From: M3007 sp044226205
GTDB lineage: Bacteria; Bacteroidota; Bacteroidia; Chitinophagales; Saprospiraceae
DNA: 64,000 bases
Assembly (NCBI GenBank): GCA_044226205.1
Contig: JBGAHL010000002.1
Location: forward strand, 372,001 to 436,000
Direction of reading: 5' to 3'
In this document: one piece after another, positions 35,121 to 42,937 of the stretch
Position numbering within the stretch: the first letter of the stretch is position 1
How the letters are laid out: each line of letters begins with the position of its first letter
The notes under the pieces: generated by a model
Seen by the model: the letters and a program-made list of their open reading frames with translations, nothing else
Database searches by the model: none
Told to the model about the DNA's origin: nothing
Position numbers and translations under genes: made by a program

Positions 35121-38100
35121 ATGCGTGCAATCTTCTTTCTGACCATGCTGCTGCTGGCCCTCGACGGCCCGGCCGGCGCACAAGTCGCGCTCCCCTCCCC
35201 TGCCTTTTCCCTCCTGCAATGGCGCTGCATCGGCCCGCACCGCGGCGGCCGCACCGTGGGCGCAACCGGCGTCCGGCAACAGCCCGGCACCTTCTACATC
35301 GGCGTGAACAACGGCGGCGTCTGGAAAACCACGGACTACGGCAGGGTCTGGACGCCCGTTTTCGACGACCAGCCAACAGGCTCCATCGGCGACGTCGCCG
35401 TGGCGCCCGGCGACCCCAACGTGGTCTACGTGGCCAGCGGAGAAGGCCTGCAACGCCCCGATCTCTCGGTCGGCAACGGCGTGTACCGCTCTTCCGACGG
35501 CGGAAAAACCTGGACCAACACCGGCCTGCGCGAGGGCCTGCAAATCGGCGGACTGGCCGTAGATCCCACCGATCCCAACCGCGTATTTGCCGCCGTGCTC
35601 GGCCATCCGTACGGCCCCAACCCCGAACGCGGCGTATATCGAACCAAAAACGGGGGCAAAACCTGGGAAAAAGTCAAGTACATCGACGAAAACACGGGCG
35701 CCATCCAGGTCACCATCGACCCCGCCGACCCGAGGGTCGTGTACGCCGACTTCTGGGCCGCGCGCCTGGCGCCCTGGGAAAACGGCGTCTTTCAAGGGCC
35801 CGGCTCGGGCCTCTGGAAAAGCACCGACGGCGGCGACACCTGGACCCAACTCAAAAACGGATTGCCCACACCTGCCCAGGACCTGGGCCGCATCGGTTTT
35901 TGCATTTGCCCCTCCTTGCCCTCCCGCCTGTATGCCACCGTCGATTGCGGCGAAGGCACTGAAAATGCCCGGCTGTACAGCGGAATTTACCGCTCCGACG
36001 ACGCGGGCGCCAACTGGTACCGCGTCAATCCCGACCCGCGACTCTGGGGCCGCGGCAGCGATTTCGCCGAGGTAAAAGCCGACCCGAAAAACCCCGACAT
36101 CGTCTATTCCGCCAATGTAGTGACCTGGAAAAGCACCGACGGCGGCAAAAGCTGGCAGGCCTGGCGGGGCGCCCCGGGTGGCGACGACTACCACCGCCTC
36201 TGGATCAACCCCGACAACCCGGACGTGATCCTCCTGACCGGCGATCAGGGCGCAATCATCACGGTCAACGGCGGCCAGACGTTCAGCAGCTGGTACAACC
36301 AGCCCACCGCGCAATTTTACCACGTAAGCACCGACAACGCCTTCCCTTACAACGTGTACGGCGGCCAACAGGAAAGCGGCTCGGTGGGCATCAGCAGCCG
36401 GGGCGCCGACGGACAAATCGGGCTTCGCGAATGGCACCCCGTCGGAGCGGAAGAATACGGCTACGTGGCCGCCGACCCGCTCGACCCCAATATTATTTAC
36501 GGCGGCAAAATCACCAAATACGACAAACGCACCGGCCAAACCCAGAACATCAGCCCGGAAATCGTGCGGAGCGGCCAGTACCGTTTCATCCGGACCGCCC
36601 CGATACTGTTTTCCCCGGTCGATCCGCATACCCTTTATTTTGCCGGAAATGTCTTGTTTAAAACCAAAAACGGCGGCCAATCCTGGGAAGTGATCAGCCC
36701 CGACCTCAGTCGCGAAACCTGGAACGTGCCCGCCTGTGTGGGTGTTTTTAGCCCGGAAGCCGAAAAAACCAAACGCCGCCGGGGGGTAATTTATGCCCTG
36801 GCGCCCTCCAATCAGGACACCGCCACCATCTGGGCCGGAACCGACGACGGATTGATCCACCTGACCCGCGACGGCGGCCGGCACTGGACCAATATTACCC
36901 CGCCCCAACTGACCGACTGGAGCAAGGTCTCCCAACTCGACGCGGGACATTTTGACAACAACACCTGCTACGCAGCAATCAATTGTATCCGCCTCGACGA
37001 CCTTCGCCCGCACATCCTGCGCACCCGCGACGGGGGCAAAACCTGGAAAGAAATTACCGGCGGACTGCCGGCCAACGAGCCGGTCAACACGGTCAGGGAA
37101 GACCCCCTGCGGCGCGGCTTGCTGTACGCCGGCACCGAAAACGCCGTGTACGTATCCTTCGACGACGGCGAGCACTGGCACTCCCTGCGCCGCAACATGC
37201 CCGCGACCAGCATCCGCGATCTGGTGGTCAAAGACGACGACCTCGTCGTCGGCACGCACGGGCGTTCGTTCTGGATTCTGGACAACATCAGCCCGCTGCG
37301 CCAATTGGAAGCGCCCCTGTCCGACGCGGCCAAAACCACTCTTTTCAAACCGCAAACAGCCTATCGTATCCGCTGGAACCTGAACACGGACACCCCCATT
37401 CCGCAGGAAGAACCCGCCGGCCAAAATCCGCCGGAAGGCGCGGCGATCGATTTTATACTCGCCCAGGACGCCAGGCACGTGAGCCTGCGCGTTTTTAAAA
37501 AAAGAGGCGGCATCGTGCGCGATTACAGCCCGCAGGACCCCGCACCCGATGTCAGCGGGGTCAATATTCCACTTTACTGGATCAGGCCGCCGCAGGTATT
37601 GCCCACCACCAAGGGCGCGCACCGCTTCTACTGGGACCTTCGTTACGACGACTATCGGAGGGAGTTTCAGCGCAGTTTTGGCGCTTCGTTCCCCATGTCG
37701 GCCATTTACGGGCAAACGCCGCCCGAGCCCAGGGCGCCCCTGGTTTTGCCCGGCATGTACCGCGTGGAACTGACTGTGGACGGCCAGACTTTTGAACAGG
37801 ACCTGGAGGTCCGCATGGACCCGCGCGCCGGCGCCAGTGCCGAAACCCTGCAACAACAGTTCGATCTTGCTACCCGGGCTTACGGCTATGCTTACGCGGC
37901 CATGCGGTACCAGATCGGGTTGGAAGGGGCCCAAATGTTGCTCGACAAAGCGCGCCTGCAAGCCTCGGCCCCTCCGAGCGATAGCCTGCAACAGATGCAA
38001 AAAGCGCTCGATGCCCTCGATCTCCGGGTACAGCGCCTGCACAACAATGCCCTGGCCTTGTTCGGCGTGGTGCAGGAAACGGATATGCCGCCGACCAGCC

Positions 38101-38867
38101 AGACCGTCCGGGACATGGATGTGCTGCAGCAATCTTTCACAGCGTTCATAGCCGATTTCGAGCAATTTGAAGCGACCTATGCAGCCGCTTTTTCGGCTTT
38201 GAGCCAAAGTACGAATGGCGACCTCCGGGACAACGACCCTTTGCCTTACCGACACCCCGGCCCGCAAGTGCCGGGGTTTGAGCCCCTGTTTTCACCCGCG
38301 CTTTCCAATGCTGTTTTCCCGAAAGGGGTATGGGAAATAAATGCCGCCGGCGAACTGACAGCCAGTGAGGATCAATGCATTTTTACGCAAAAAACCTACA
38401 AGAACTTTGCACTGGACCTTGAATTCAAAACCGCCGACGGAACCAACTCTGGCGTCATCGTGCATTGCTCCGACCCGGACAACTGGATACCCAATTCGGT
38501 TGAAATCCAGATCGCCGACGACTATTCTGAAACGTGGAGCAAAGCCGATCCGAGTTGGCAATGCGGCGCCATTTTCGGGCACCTGCCTGCCAGTCAAAAG
38601 GCCGTCAAACGCCCGGGCGAATGGAATCGGCTCACCATTTTCTGCGTCGACCGGCACATCACGGTCGTGATGAACGACGTGCTGGTCAACCACATGGACA
38701 TGAGCCGCTGGCTGTCGGGCAGCCGGAATCCCGATGGTTCGGCCATCCCTTCCTGGCTGCCCAAACCCTTCGCTACGCTGCCGCTCGAAGGACATATCGG
38801 GTTGCAAGGCAAGCACGCGGGGGCGCCGATCTGGTTCAGAAATGTGCGGATAAAGGCACTCCCCTGA
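35121..38867 (+). CDS. Sortilin-like beta-propeller protein fused to a DUF1080 domain
   Basis: Secreted protein of 1248 residues from ATG 35121, with a signal peptide ending GAQ at about 19. Residues 25-720 form VPS10/sortilin-like beta-propellers with many BNR/Asp-box motifs (SSDGGKTW, TKNGGKTW, STDGGDTW, TRDGGKTW). A linking region with a helical segment follows (about 930-1020). The last 190 residues are a DUF1080 (3-keto-disaccharide hydrolase, concanavalin-like) domain: FALDLEFKTADGTNSGVIV, then GEWNRLTIFC and GHIGLQGKHAGAPIWFRNV. Family knowledge suggests extracellular glycan binding or hydrolysis. The fusion of the two is unusual. A fructan operon follows on the opposite strand. Confidence 0.85.
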   Translation: MRAIFFLTMLLLALDGPAGAQVALPSPAFSLLQWRCIGPHRGGRTVGATGVRQQPGTFYIGVNNGGVWKTTDYGRVWTPVFDDQPTGSIGDVAVAPGDPNVVYVASGEGLQRPDLSVGNGVYRSSDGGKTWTNTGLREGLQIGGLAVDPTDPNRVFAAVLGHPYGPNPERGVYRTKNGGKTWEKVKYIDENTGAIQVTIDPADPRVVYADFWAARLAPWENGVFQGPGSGLWKSTDGGDTWTQLKNGLPTPAQDLGRIGFCICPSLPSRLYATVDCGEGTENARLYSGIYRSDDAGANWYRVNPDPRLWGRGSDFAEVKADPKNPDIVYSANVVTWKSTDGGKSWQAWRGAPGGDDYHRLWINPDNPDVILLTGDQGAIITVNGGQTFSSWYNQPTAQFYHVSTDNAFPYNVYGGQQESGSVGISSRGADGQIGLREWHPVGAEEYGYVAADPLDPNIIYGGKITKYDKRTGQTQNISPEIVRSGQYRFIRTAPILFSPVDPHTLYFAGNVLFKTKNGGQSWEVISPDLSRETWNVPACVGVFSPEAEKTKRRRGVIYALAPSNQDTATIWAGTDDGLIHLTRDGGRHWTNITPPQLTDWSKVSQLDAGHFDNNTCYAAINCIRLDDLRPHILRTRDGGKTWKEITGGLPANEPVNTVREDPLRRGLLYAGTENAVYVSFDDGEHWHSLRRNMPATSIRDLVVKDDDLVVGTHGRSFWILDNISPLRQLEAPLSDAAKTTLFKPQTAYRIRWNLNTDTPIPQEEPAGQNPPEGAAIDFILAQDARHVSLRVFKKRGGIVRDYSPQDPAPDVSGVNIPLYWIRPPQVLPTTKGAHRFYWDLRYDDYRREFQRSFGASFPMSAIYGQTPPEPRAPLVLPGMYRVELTVDGQTFEQDLEVRMDPRAGASAETLQQQFDLATRAYGYAYAAMRYQIGLEGAQMLLDKARLQASAPPSDSLQQMQKALDALDLRVQRLHNNALALFGVVQETDMPPTSQTVRDMDVLQQSFTAFIADFEQFEATYAAAFSALSQSTNGDLRDNDPLPYRHPGPQVPGFEPLFSPALSNAVFPKGVWEINAAGELTASEDQCIFTQKTYKNFALDLEFKTADGTNSGVIVHCSDPDNWIPNSVEIQIADDYSETWSKADPSWQCGAIFGHLPASQKAVKRPGEWNRLTIFCVDRHITVVMNDVLVNHMDMSRWLSGSRNPDGSAIPSWLPKPFATLPLEGHIGLQGKHAGAPIWFRNVRIKALP

Positions 38868-38881
38868 GCCGGGGGAAGTTA

Positions 38882-40450
38882 TTATTTCAATTCCCACACC
38901 GCCCCTTTCACCAGCCGCACGGCGCCACCCCGGGTTTCGATGCTGAGCCGGTCGAAATCCTGCGTCGGGAAGAAAATATCCGTCAGCGCCACCGCGCCGT
39001 CGTCGGTAAAAAGTTCGCAGGAGGCGCGGTCAAAAAAGAGGTGCAATTGAAGCGTGCGAACCTGCGGATCGTGGGGTGCGGTATGCACTTGCGCAGCAAA
39101 TGCCTGGGAAAAAGCGTGATCGCCCGCCTGCCGGCGGTCGCTGTACCATTCTTTTTTCAAACAATCGTACCCGACGCGGTAGCGCTCCCCTTTGGCATTG
39201 GACAAGACCACGGCAAGGTCGGCGACACCGTCCATCGGTTGCTCAAACTCGAGCAGCAGCTCGCAGCTCGAAGGGGAAAAGTTGAGTCGGGGCGTCAAAT
39301 CCAGTGTCCCGTTCAGGATCTGCGCCGGCAGCTCGACGTGGCGTTTGCGCAGGCGTTCCGTTTCGCGGACGGGGCGGGTAAAAAGCCGCAACCCCGTGGG
39401 GGTATTTTTCAGCGACAGTTCGCGGGGCAGGGTCATGGCGCTGCGCCAACGTTCGGTGGGCACGTTTTGGGCGTAGTCCCAGTTGCTCATCCAGCCGAGG
39501 AAAATCCGCCGCCCGTCGGAAGCCGGGATGTCCGACCAGGTGACGCCTGCGTAGTTGTCGCGGCCGTAATCGATCCAGAAAGCCTGGCCCGTTTTTTTCA
39601 GGCTTGCAGCGAATACGGGATCGAGCGTAAAACGCCGCCCGTCAAAATTGCCGATAAAATACTGCGTGCCGCTGCCCCCGTTGGGTGCGCCGGGGTTGAG
39701 GCTTTGCAGCAAAACCCATTTTTTTTCACCCGTACCTTCTACCTGCATGGGAAACAGATCGGGGCATTCCCACACGCCGCCATGCGCGCCCCATTCGCGA
39801 CCGAAATCGCTGAGATACTGCCACTTGCGCAAATCTTTTGACCCGTAAAGTTTTACGTGATCGCCAGCGGCCAGCACGAGCACCCATTGGTCGGAGGCTT
39901 CGTCGCGCACGACCTTGGGGTCGCGAAAATCGCGGATGCCCGGGTTCGGGATGACCGGATTGCCGGCGTATTTGGTCCAGTTGCGGCCGCGGTCGGTGCT
40001 GTAAGCGAGGCCCTGCGTTTGAAAATCCTGCCGGCCCGCCTTTTCCCCGGCTATATCGTGCTGGGTAAAAACAGCGACCATGGGCGGATGATTTTTGTCG
40101 CCCAACCCGCTCGTATTGTTCCAGTCGATCACCGCGCTCCCGGAAAAGATCATGCCCAGCGAGTCGGGATACAGGGCCACGGGCAGGTGTTGCCATTGCA
40201 CCAGATCGCGGCTCACGGCGTGCCCCCAGTGCATGGGGCCCCACACGGTGGAGTACGGGTGGTATTGGTAAAAAAGGTGGTATTCGCCTTTGTACCAGAC
40301 CATCCCGTTGGGATCGTTCATCCACATTTTTTCAGGGGTAAAATGGTAGGCCGGGCGGTGCGGTTCGTTCGAAGCGACCGAGGGACGGCGTTGGGCCACA
40401 CAGCCCGACACAAGTGCGAATGCGAGCAGGGTTAATACGCGAAAATTCAT
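38882..40450 (-). CDS. GH32 fructan hydrolase (levanase/inulinase/invertase), lipoprotein
   Basis: Glycoside hydrolase family 32 enzyme of 522 residues that cleaves beta-fructosides. The three catalytic carboxylates are in place: nucleophile D46 (MWMNDPNGM), transition-state stabiliser D177 (FRDPK) and acid/base E228 (WECPDLF). The five-bladed propeller is followed by the C-terminal beta-sandwich. Lipobox FALVSGC (Cys17) predicts a lipoprotein, so it acts at the cell surface or in the periplasm. Its ATG overlaps the stop of the upstream sugar porter by 4 bp, which argues for coupled hydrolysis and uptake. Confidence 0.95.
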   Translation of the reverse strand: MNFRVLTLLAFALVSGCVAQRRPSVASNEPHRPAYHFTPEKMWMNDPNGMVWYKGEYHLFYQYHPYSTVWGPMHWGHAVSRDLVQWQHLPVALYPDSLGMIFSGSAVIDWNNTSGLGDKNHPPMVAVFTQHDIAGEKAGRQDFQTQGLAYSTDRGRNWTKYAGNPVIPNPGIRDFRDPKVVRDEASDQWVLVLAAGDHVKLYGSKDLRKWQYLSDFGREWGAHGGVWECPDLFPMQVEGTGEKKWVLLQSLNPGAPNGGSGTQYFIGNFDGRRFTLDPVFAASLKKTGQAFWIDYGRDNYAGVTWSDIPASDGRRIFLGWMSNWDYAQNVPTERWRSAMTLPRELSLKNTPTGLRLFTRPVRETERLRKRHVELPAQILNGTLDLTPRLNFSPSSCELLLEFEQPMDGVADLAVVLSNAKGERYRVGYDCLKKEWYSDRRQAGDHAFSQAFAAQVHTAPHDPQVRTLQLHLFFDRASCELFTDDGAVALTDIFFPTQDFDRLSIETRGGAVRLVKGAVWELK

Positions 40451-41784
40451 TTTCCAACCAGTCGTTTTTCAAGTTCTTCAAGCGATGCGCCTTTTGTTTC
40501 GGGCATCATTTTCCACACAAAAAGCAACTGAAAGACCATCATTACGGCAAAAAAAGCGAAGATGGGACCGCCGCCGAACCGCCCCGCCAACCAGGGAAAA
40601 ACATTGGCGATGAGGGCCGCGAATACCCAGTGGGTGGTGCTGCCCAGGGAGTTGCCGTAGGAGCGCACCGCGTTGGGAAAAATCTCGGAAATAAAGACCC
40701 AGATCACGGCGCCCTGCCCGATGGCGTGCGAAGCGATGAAGACGAAAAGCAGAATGGGCACCAGCAGGCTGTTGGATGCCGCGCCCGAGTAAAAAGCGAT
40801 AGACACCAGCGAGAGCGACAAAATATAGCCCCAGGAGCCGATATACATCAAAAAACGCCGCCCCATGCGGTCGATGAGCGACACGCCGAGCAGCGTAAAA
40901 ACAAGGTTGACCAGGCCGATACCTGCCGACGACAACAAGGCCGCGCTTTTGCCCATGCCGGTTTCGGCGAGGATGCGCGGCGCGTAGTAGATCACGGCAT
41001 TGATACCCGAAAGCTGGTTGAAAAAGGCAAAAAGGAAAGCGAGCAAAATGGGGAAGCGGTATTTAGCCGAAAAGAAGGACTCTTTTTTCCCGGCAGCGTC
41101 CGGCGTGTGCCGGCTCGCCCGGATGTCGGCCAGTTGCTGATCGGCGGTGGACGGGTCGATCTGCTGCAAAACGGCGAGGGCCGCGCTTTCGTCGCCCTTG
41201 TTCAGCACCAGCCAGCGCGGACTTTCGGGCACCACCAGGACCGACAGCGAAAACAGCAGCGAAGGCAAGGCCACCCAACCCAGCATCCAGCGCCAGGCTT
41301 CGGGGCCGCCAGCGTCGCGCAGGAGGTAATTGGCGACGTAGGCCATGAGAATGCCGAACACGATATTGAACTGAAACAGCGCCACCAGTCGGCCGCGCAG
41401 CTGGGGCGGCGCGATTTCACTGATGTACAACGGCGCCGTGACGGAAGAGGAGCCGATGGCCAGGCCGCCTAAAAACCTGAAAATCATGAACGAATGGACA
41501 TCGGGCGCCATGGCCGAACCGATGGCCGAGAACAGGAACAGAATGCCGATGATAAAGAGCGTTTTTTTGCGCCCGAACCGGTCGGAAGGCCAGCCGCCCA
41601 GGATCGCGCCCAGCACGGTACCCCAAAGCGCCATGGCCACGGCGAGGCCGTGCGTGACGTCGTCGAGTTGCCACTGGGCCTGAATGGCCTGTTCGGCGCC
41701 GGAAATCACGGCCGTGTCGAGACCGAATAAAAAGCCGGCGAGGGCGATGCAAATCGACCAGAAGAAAAGTCGGGTATGGTTCAT
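40447..41784 (-). CDS. MFS sugar porter
   Basis: Twelve-helix sugar:H+ symporter-type permease, 445 residues from ATG 41784. Signature motifs are GLDTAVISGAEQ (helix 1), DRFGRKKTLF (loop 2-3), PESPRWLV (helix 6 loop), DRMGRRFLM and the C-terminal PETKGASLEELE. These place it in the XylE/GLUT sugar porter family. With GH32 downstream and translationally coupled, the likely substrates are fructose or sucrose. No SusC/SusD pair is present, so outer membrane passage is not explained by this locus. The promoter at 41801 is close to the start. Confidence 0.93.
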   Translation of the reverse strand: MNHTRLFFWSICIALAGFLFGLDTAVISGAEQAIQAQWQLDDVTHGLAVAMALWGTVLGAILGGWPSDRFGRKKTLFIIGILFLFSAIGSAMAPDVHSFMIFRFLGGLAIGSSSVTAPLYISEIAPPQLRGRLVALFQFNIVFGILMAYVANYLLRDAGGPEAWRWMLGWVALPSLLFSLSVLVVPESPRWLVLNKGDESAALAVLQQIDPSTADQQLADIRASRHTPDAAGKKESFFSAKYRFPILLAFLFAFFNQLSGINAVIYYAPRILAETGMGKSAALLSSAGIGLVNLVFTLLGVSLIDRMGRRFLMYIGSWGYILSLSLVSIAFYSGAASNSLLVPILLFVFIASHAIGQGAVIWVFISEIFPNAVRSYGNSLGSTTHWVFAALIANVFPWLAGRFGGGPIFAFFAVMMVFQLLFVWKMMPETKGASLEELEKRLVGK

Positions 41785-41800
41785 GCGAAATTTTTTCCGG

Positions 41801-41808
41801 CAAACATA
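41801..41808 (-). promoter_or_regulatory. -7 element of the porter-GH32 operon
   Basis: TATGTTTG on the minus strand, 16 bp upstream of the porter start. Confidence 0.5.
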
Positions 41809-41893
41809 AACAATTGCCATTAGCAGCCTCAACATTGCTCCCCGTCGAACATCACAATCATTTTGTCGTGAAAAAAGCCAAGGGTTAAATGAA

Positions 41894-41915
41894 TATTTAG
41901 ACATTTGCCTAAATA
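41894..41915 (+). promoter_or_regulatory. Operator candidate for SdpR
   Basis: Perfect 7-bp arms TATTTAG and CTAAATA separated by 8 nt lie 15-36 bp before sdpR, where its promoter must be. This is the usual size for an ArsR-type operator and suggests autorepression. Confidence 0.55.
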
Positions 41916-41929
41916 CTTAATTACAGGTC

Positions 41930-42187
41930 ATGAATCTACTGTTTAAAGCGCTGAACGATCCGACGCGGCGTGCCATTCTGGAAATGCTGCGCGGGGGCGA
42001 CCTGACGGCCGGCGAGATTGCCGATCGTTTCGACATGACCAAGCCGAGTATTTCGCACCACCTCGATCTGCTTCGGCAGGCCGATCTGGTGAGCAATTAC
42101 CGGCGTGGGCAATTCATCTATTATGCGCTGAATATGAGTGTTTTGGATGAAATCATGGCCTGGCTTTCACAATTCAAAAAATCCTGA
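41930..42187 (+). CDS. sdpR: ArsR/SdpR-family repressor
   Basis: Small winged-helix regulator of 85 residues. The full ArsR fold is present (FKALNDPTRRAILEMLRGGDLTAGEIADRF as HTH approach, MTKPSISHHLDLLRQADLV as recognition helix). There is no metal-binding CxC, which fits the SdpR branch. It lies 3 bp before an SdpI-family membrane protein. In Bacillus, SdpI sequesters SdpR upon toxin binding and so lifts repression of itself; the same loop may run here. Confidence 0.88.
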   Translation: MNLLFKALNDPTRRAILEMLRGGDLTAGEIADRFDMTKPSISHHLDLLRQADLVSNYRRGQFIYYALNMSVLDEIMAWLSQFKKS

Positions 42188-42190
42188 CTT

Positions 42191-42844
42191 ATGAAAAAGA
42201 ATCCTGCACTTGAAATCCTGATCTGGGCCATTGCGGCCGCTCCGTTTGTGTATCTGGCAGTGCTCTGGGGGCAGCTGCCGCCCGAGGTGCCGACGCATTT
42301 CAACGCGGCGGGCGAGCCCGATGATTATTCTTCCAAAAGCAGCCTTTTCCTCATCATGGGTTTCGTCACCCTGCCGACCAATTTGCTGATCCGTTTTTTG
42401 CCCGCGCTCGATCCGAAGCAGAATTTCGATCAGTTTCCCGATGCTTTTCAGCGTTTGCGGCTGGTCATCGCGATCGGTCTGGCGGCGATATGCTGCGTGA
42501 TCGTGTATTCGGCCACGCATACCGGCTCCAACCCCGTTCGTATTCTGACCATCGTGCTGGGCGGGTTGTTTGCCGGGCTGGGCAACTACATGGGCGCGCT
42601 CAAACCCAATTATTTTATCGGTATCCGCACGCCCTGGACCCTGGAAAGCCCGACCGTGTGGCGCAAAACCCACCAGATGGGCGGCCGCTTGTTTTTTATT
42701 GCCGGGATCGTCACGATCCTGATGGCGCTGGTTTTTCCTGTGAAATCGCTGGTATTTGCCATAGCATTGCCTGTTCTGGTCGTCAGTGTGGCCACGGTGT
42801 TCTACTCCTGGCGGGTATATCAGCAGGAAAAAAACGCCTCCTGA
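42191..42844 (+). CDS. sdpI: SdpI-family membrane protein
   Basis: Membrane protein of 217 residues with about six helices. The N-terminal DUF1648 part has the typical LPPEVPTHFNAAGEPDDYSSK, and the SdpI part has NYFIGIRTPWTLESPTVWRKTHQMGGRLF. SdpI is an immunity protein against the Sdp toxin in Bacillus and also a signal receptor. No sdpC-like toxin gene is adjacent, as in most non-Bacillus genomes. It is translated with sdpR. Confidence 0.9.
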   Translation: MKKNPALEILIWAIAAAPFVYLAVLWGQLPPEVPTHFNAAGEPDDYSSKSSLFLIMGFVTLPTNLLIRFLPALDPKQNFDQFPDAFQRLRLVIAIGLAAICCVIVYSATHTGSNPVRILTIVLGGLFAGLGNYMGALKPNYFIGIRTPWTLESPTVWRKTHQMGGRLFFIAGIVTILMALVFPVKSLVFAIALPVLVVSVATVFYSWRVYQQEKNAS

Positions 42845-42888
42845 GGCATAGAACGACTTTTCCGGATAACGGTTTGAGGAAACCTTCG

Positions 42889-42937
42889 CAACTTTGTCAG
42901 CCGCAGCGGCATGTGTCCCGCGGCTGACAATTTTTTT
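42889..42937 (+). terminator. Terminator-like hairpin overlapping a promoter and the cyclase start
   Basis: A perfect 11-bp stem (42894-42904 and 42920-42930) with a 15-nt loop and seven following T residues forms a textbook terminator 50 bp after sdpI. The loop contains ATG 42911, the only good start of the cyclase. CAACTTTG at 42889-42896 is a near-match -7 element; transcripts started there would begin inside the left arm. Confidence 0.7.

Noticed and set aside
34875..38267. Open frame of about 1130 codons on the minus strand opposite the sortilin/DUF1080 gene
   Set aside because: It is the antisense shadow of a GC-rich gene with clear domains; the translation is Gly/Ala/Val-rich with no recognisable motif or signal peptide.
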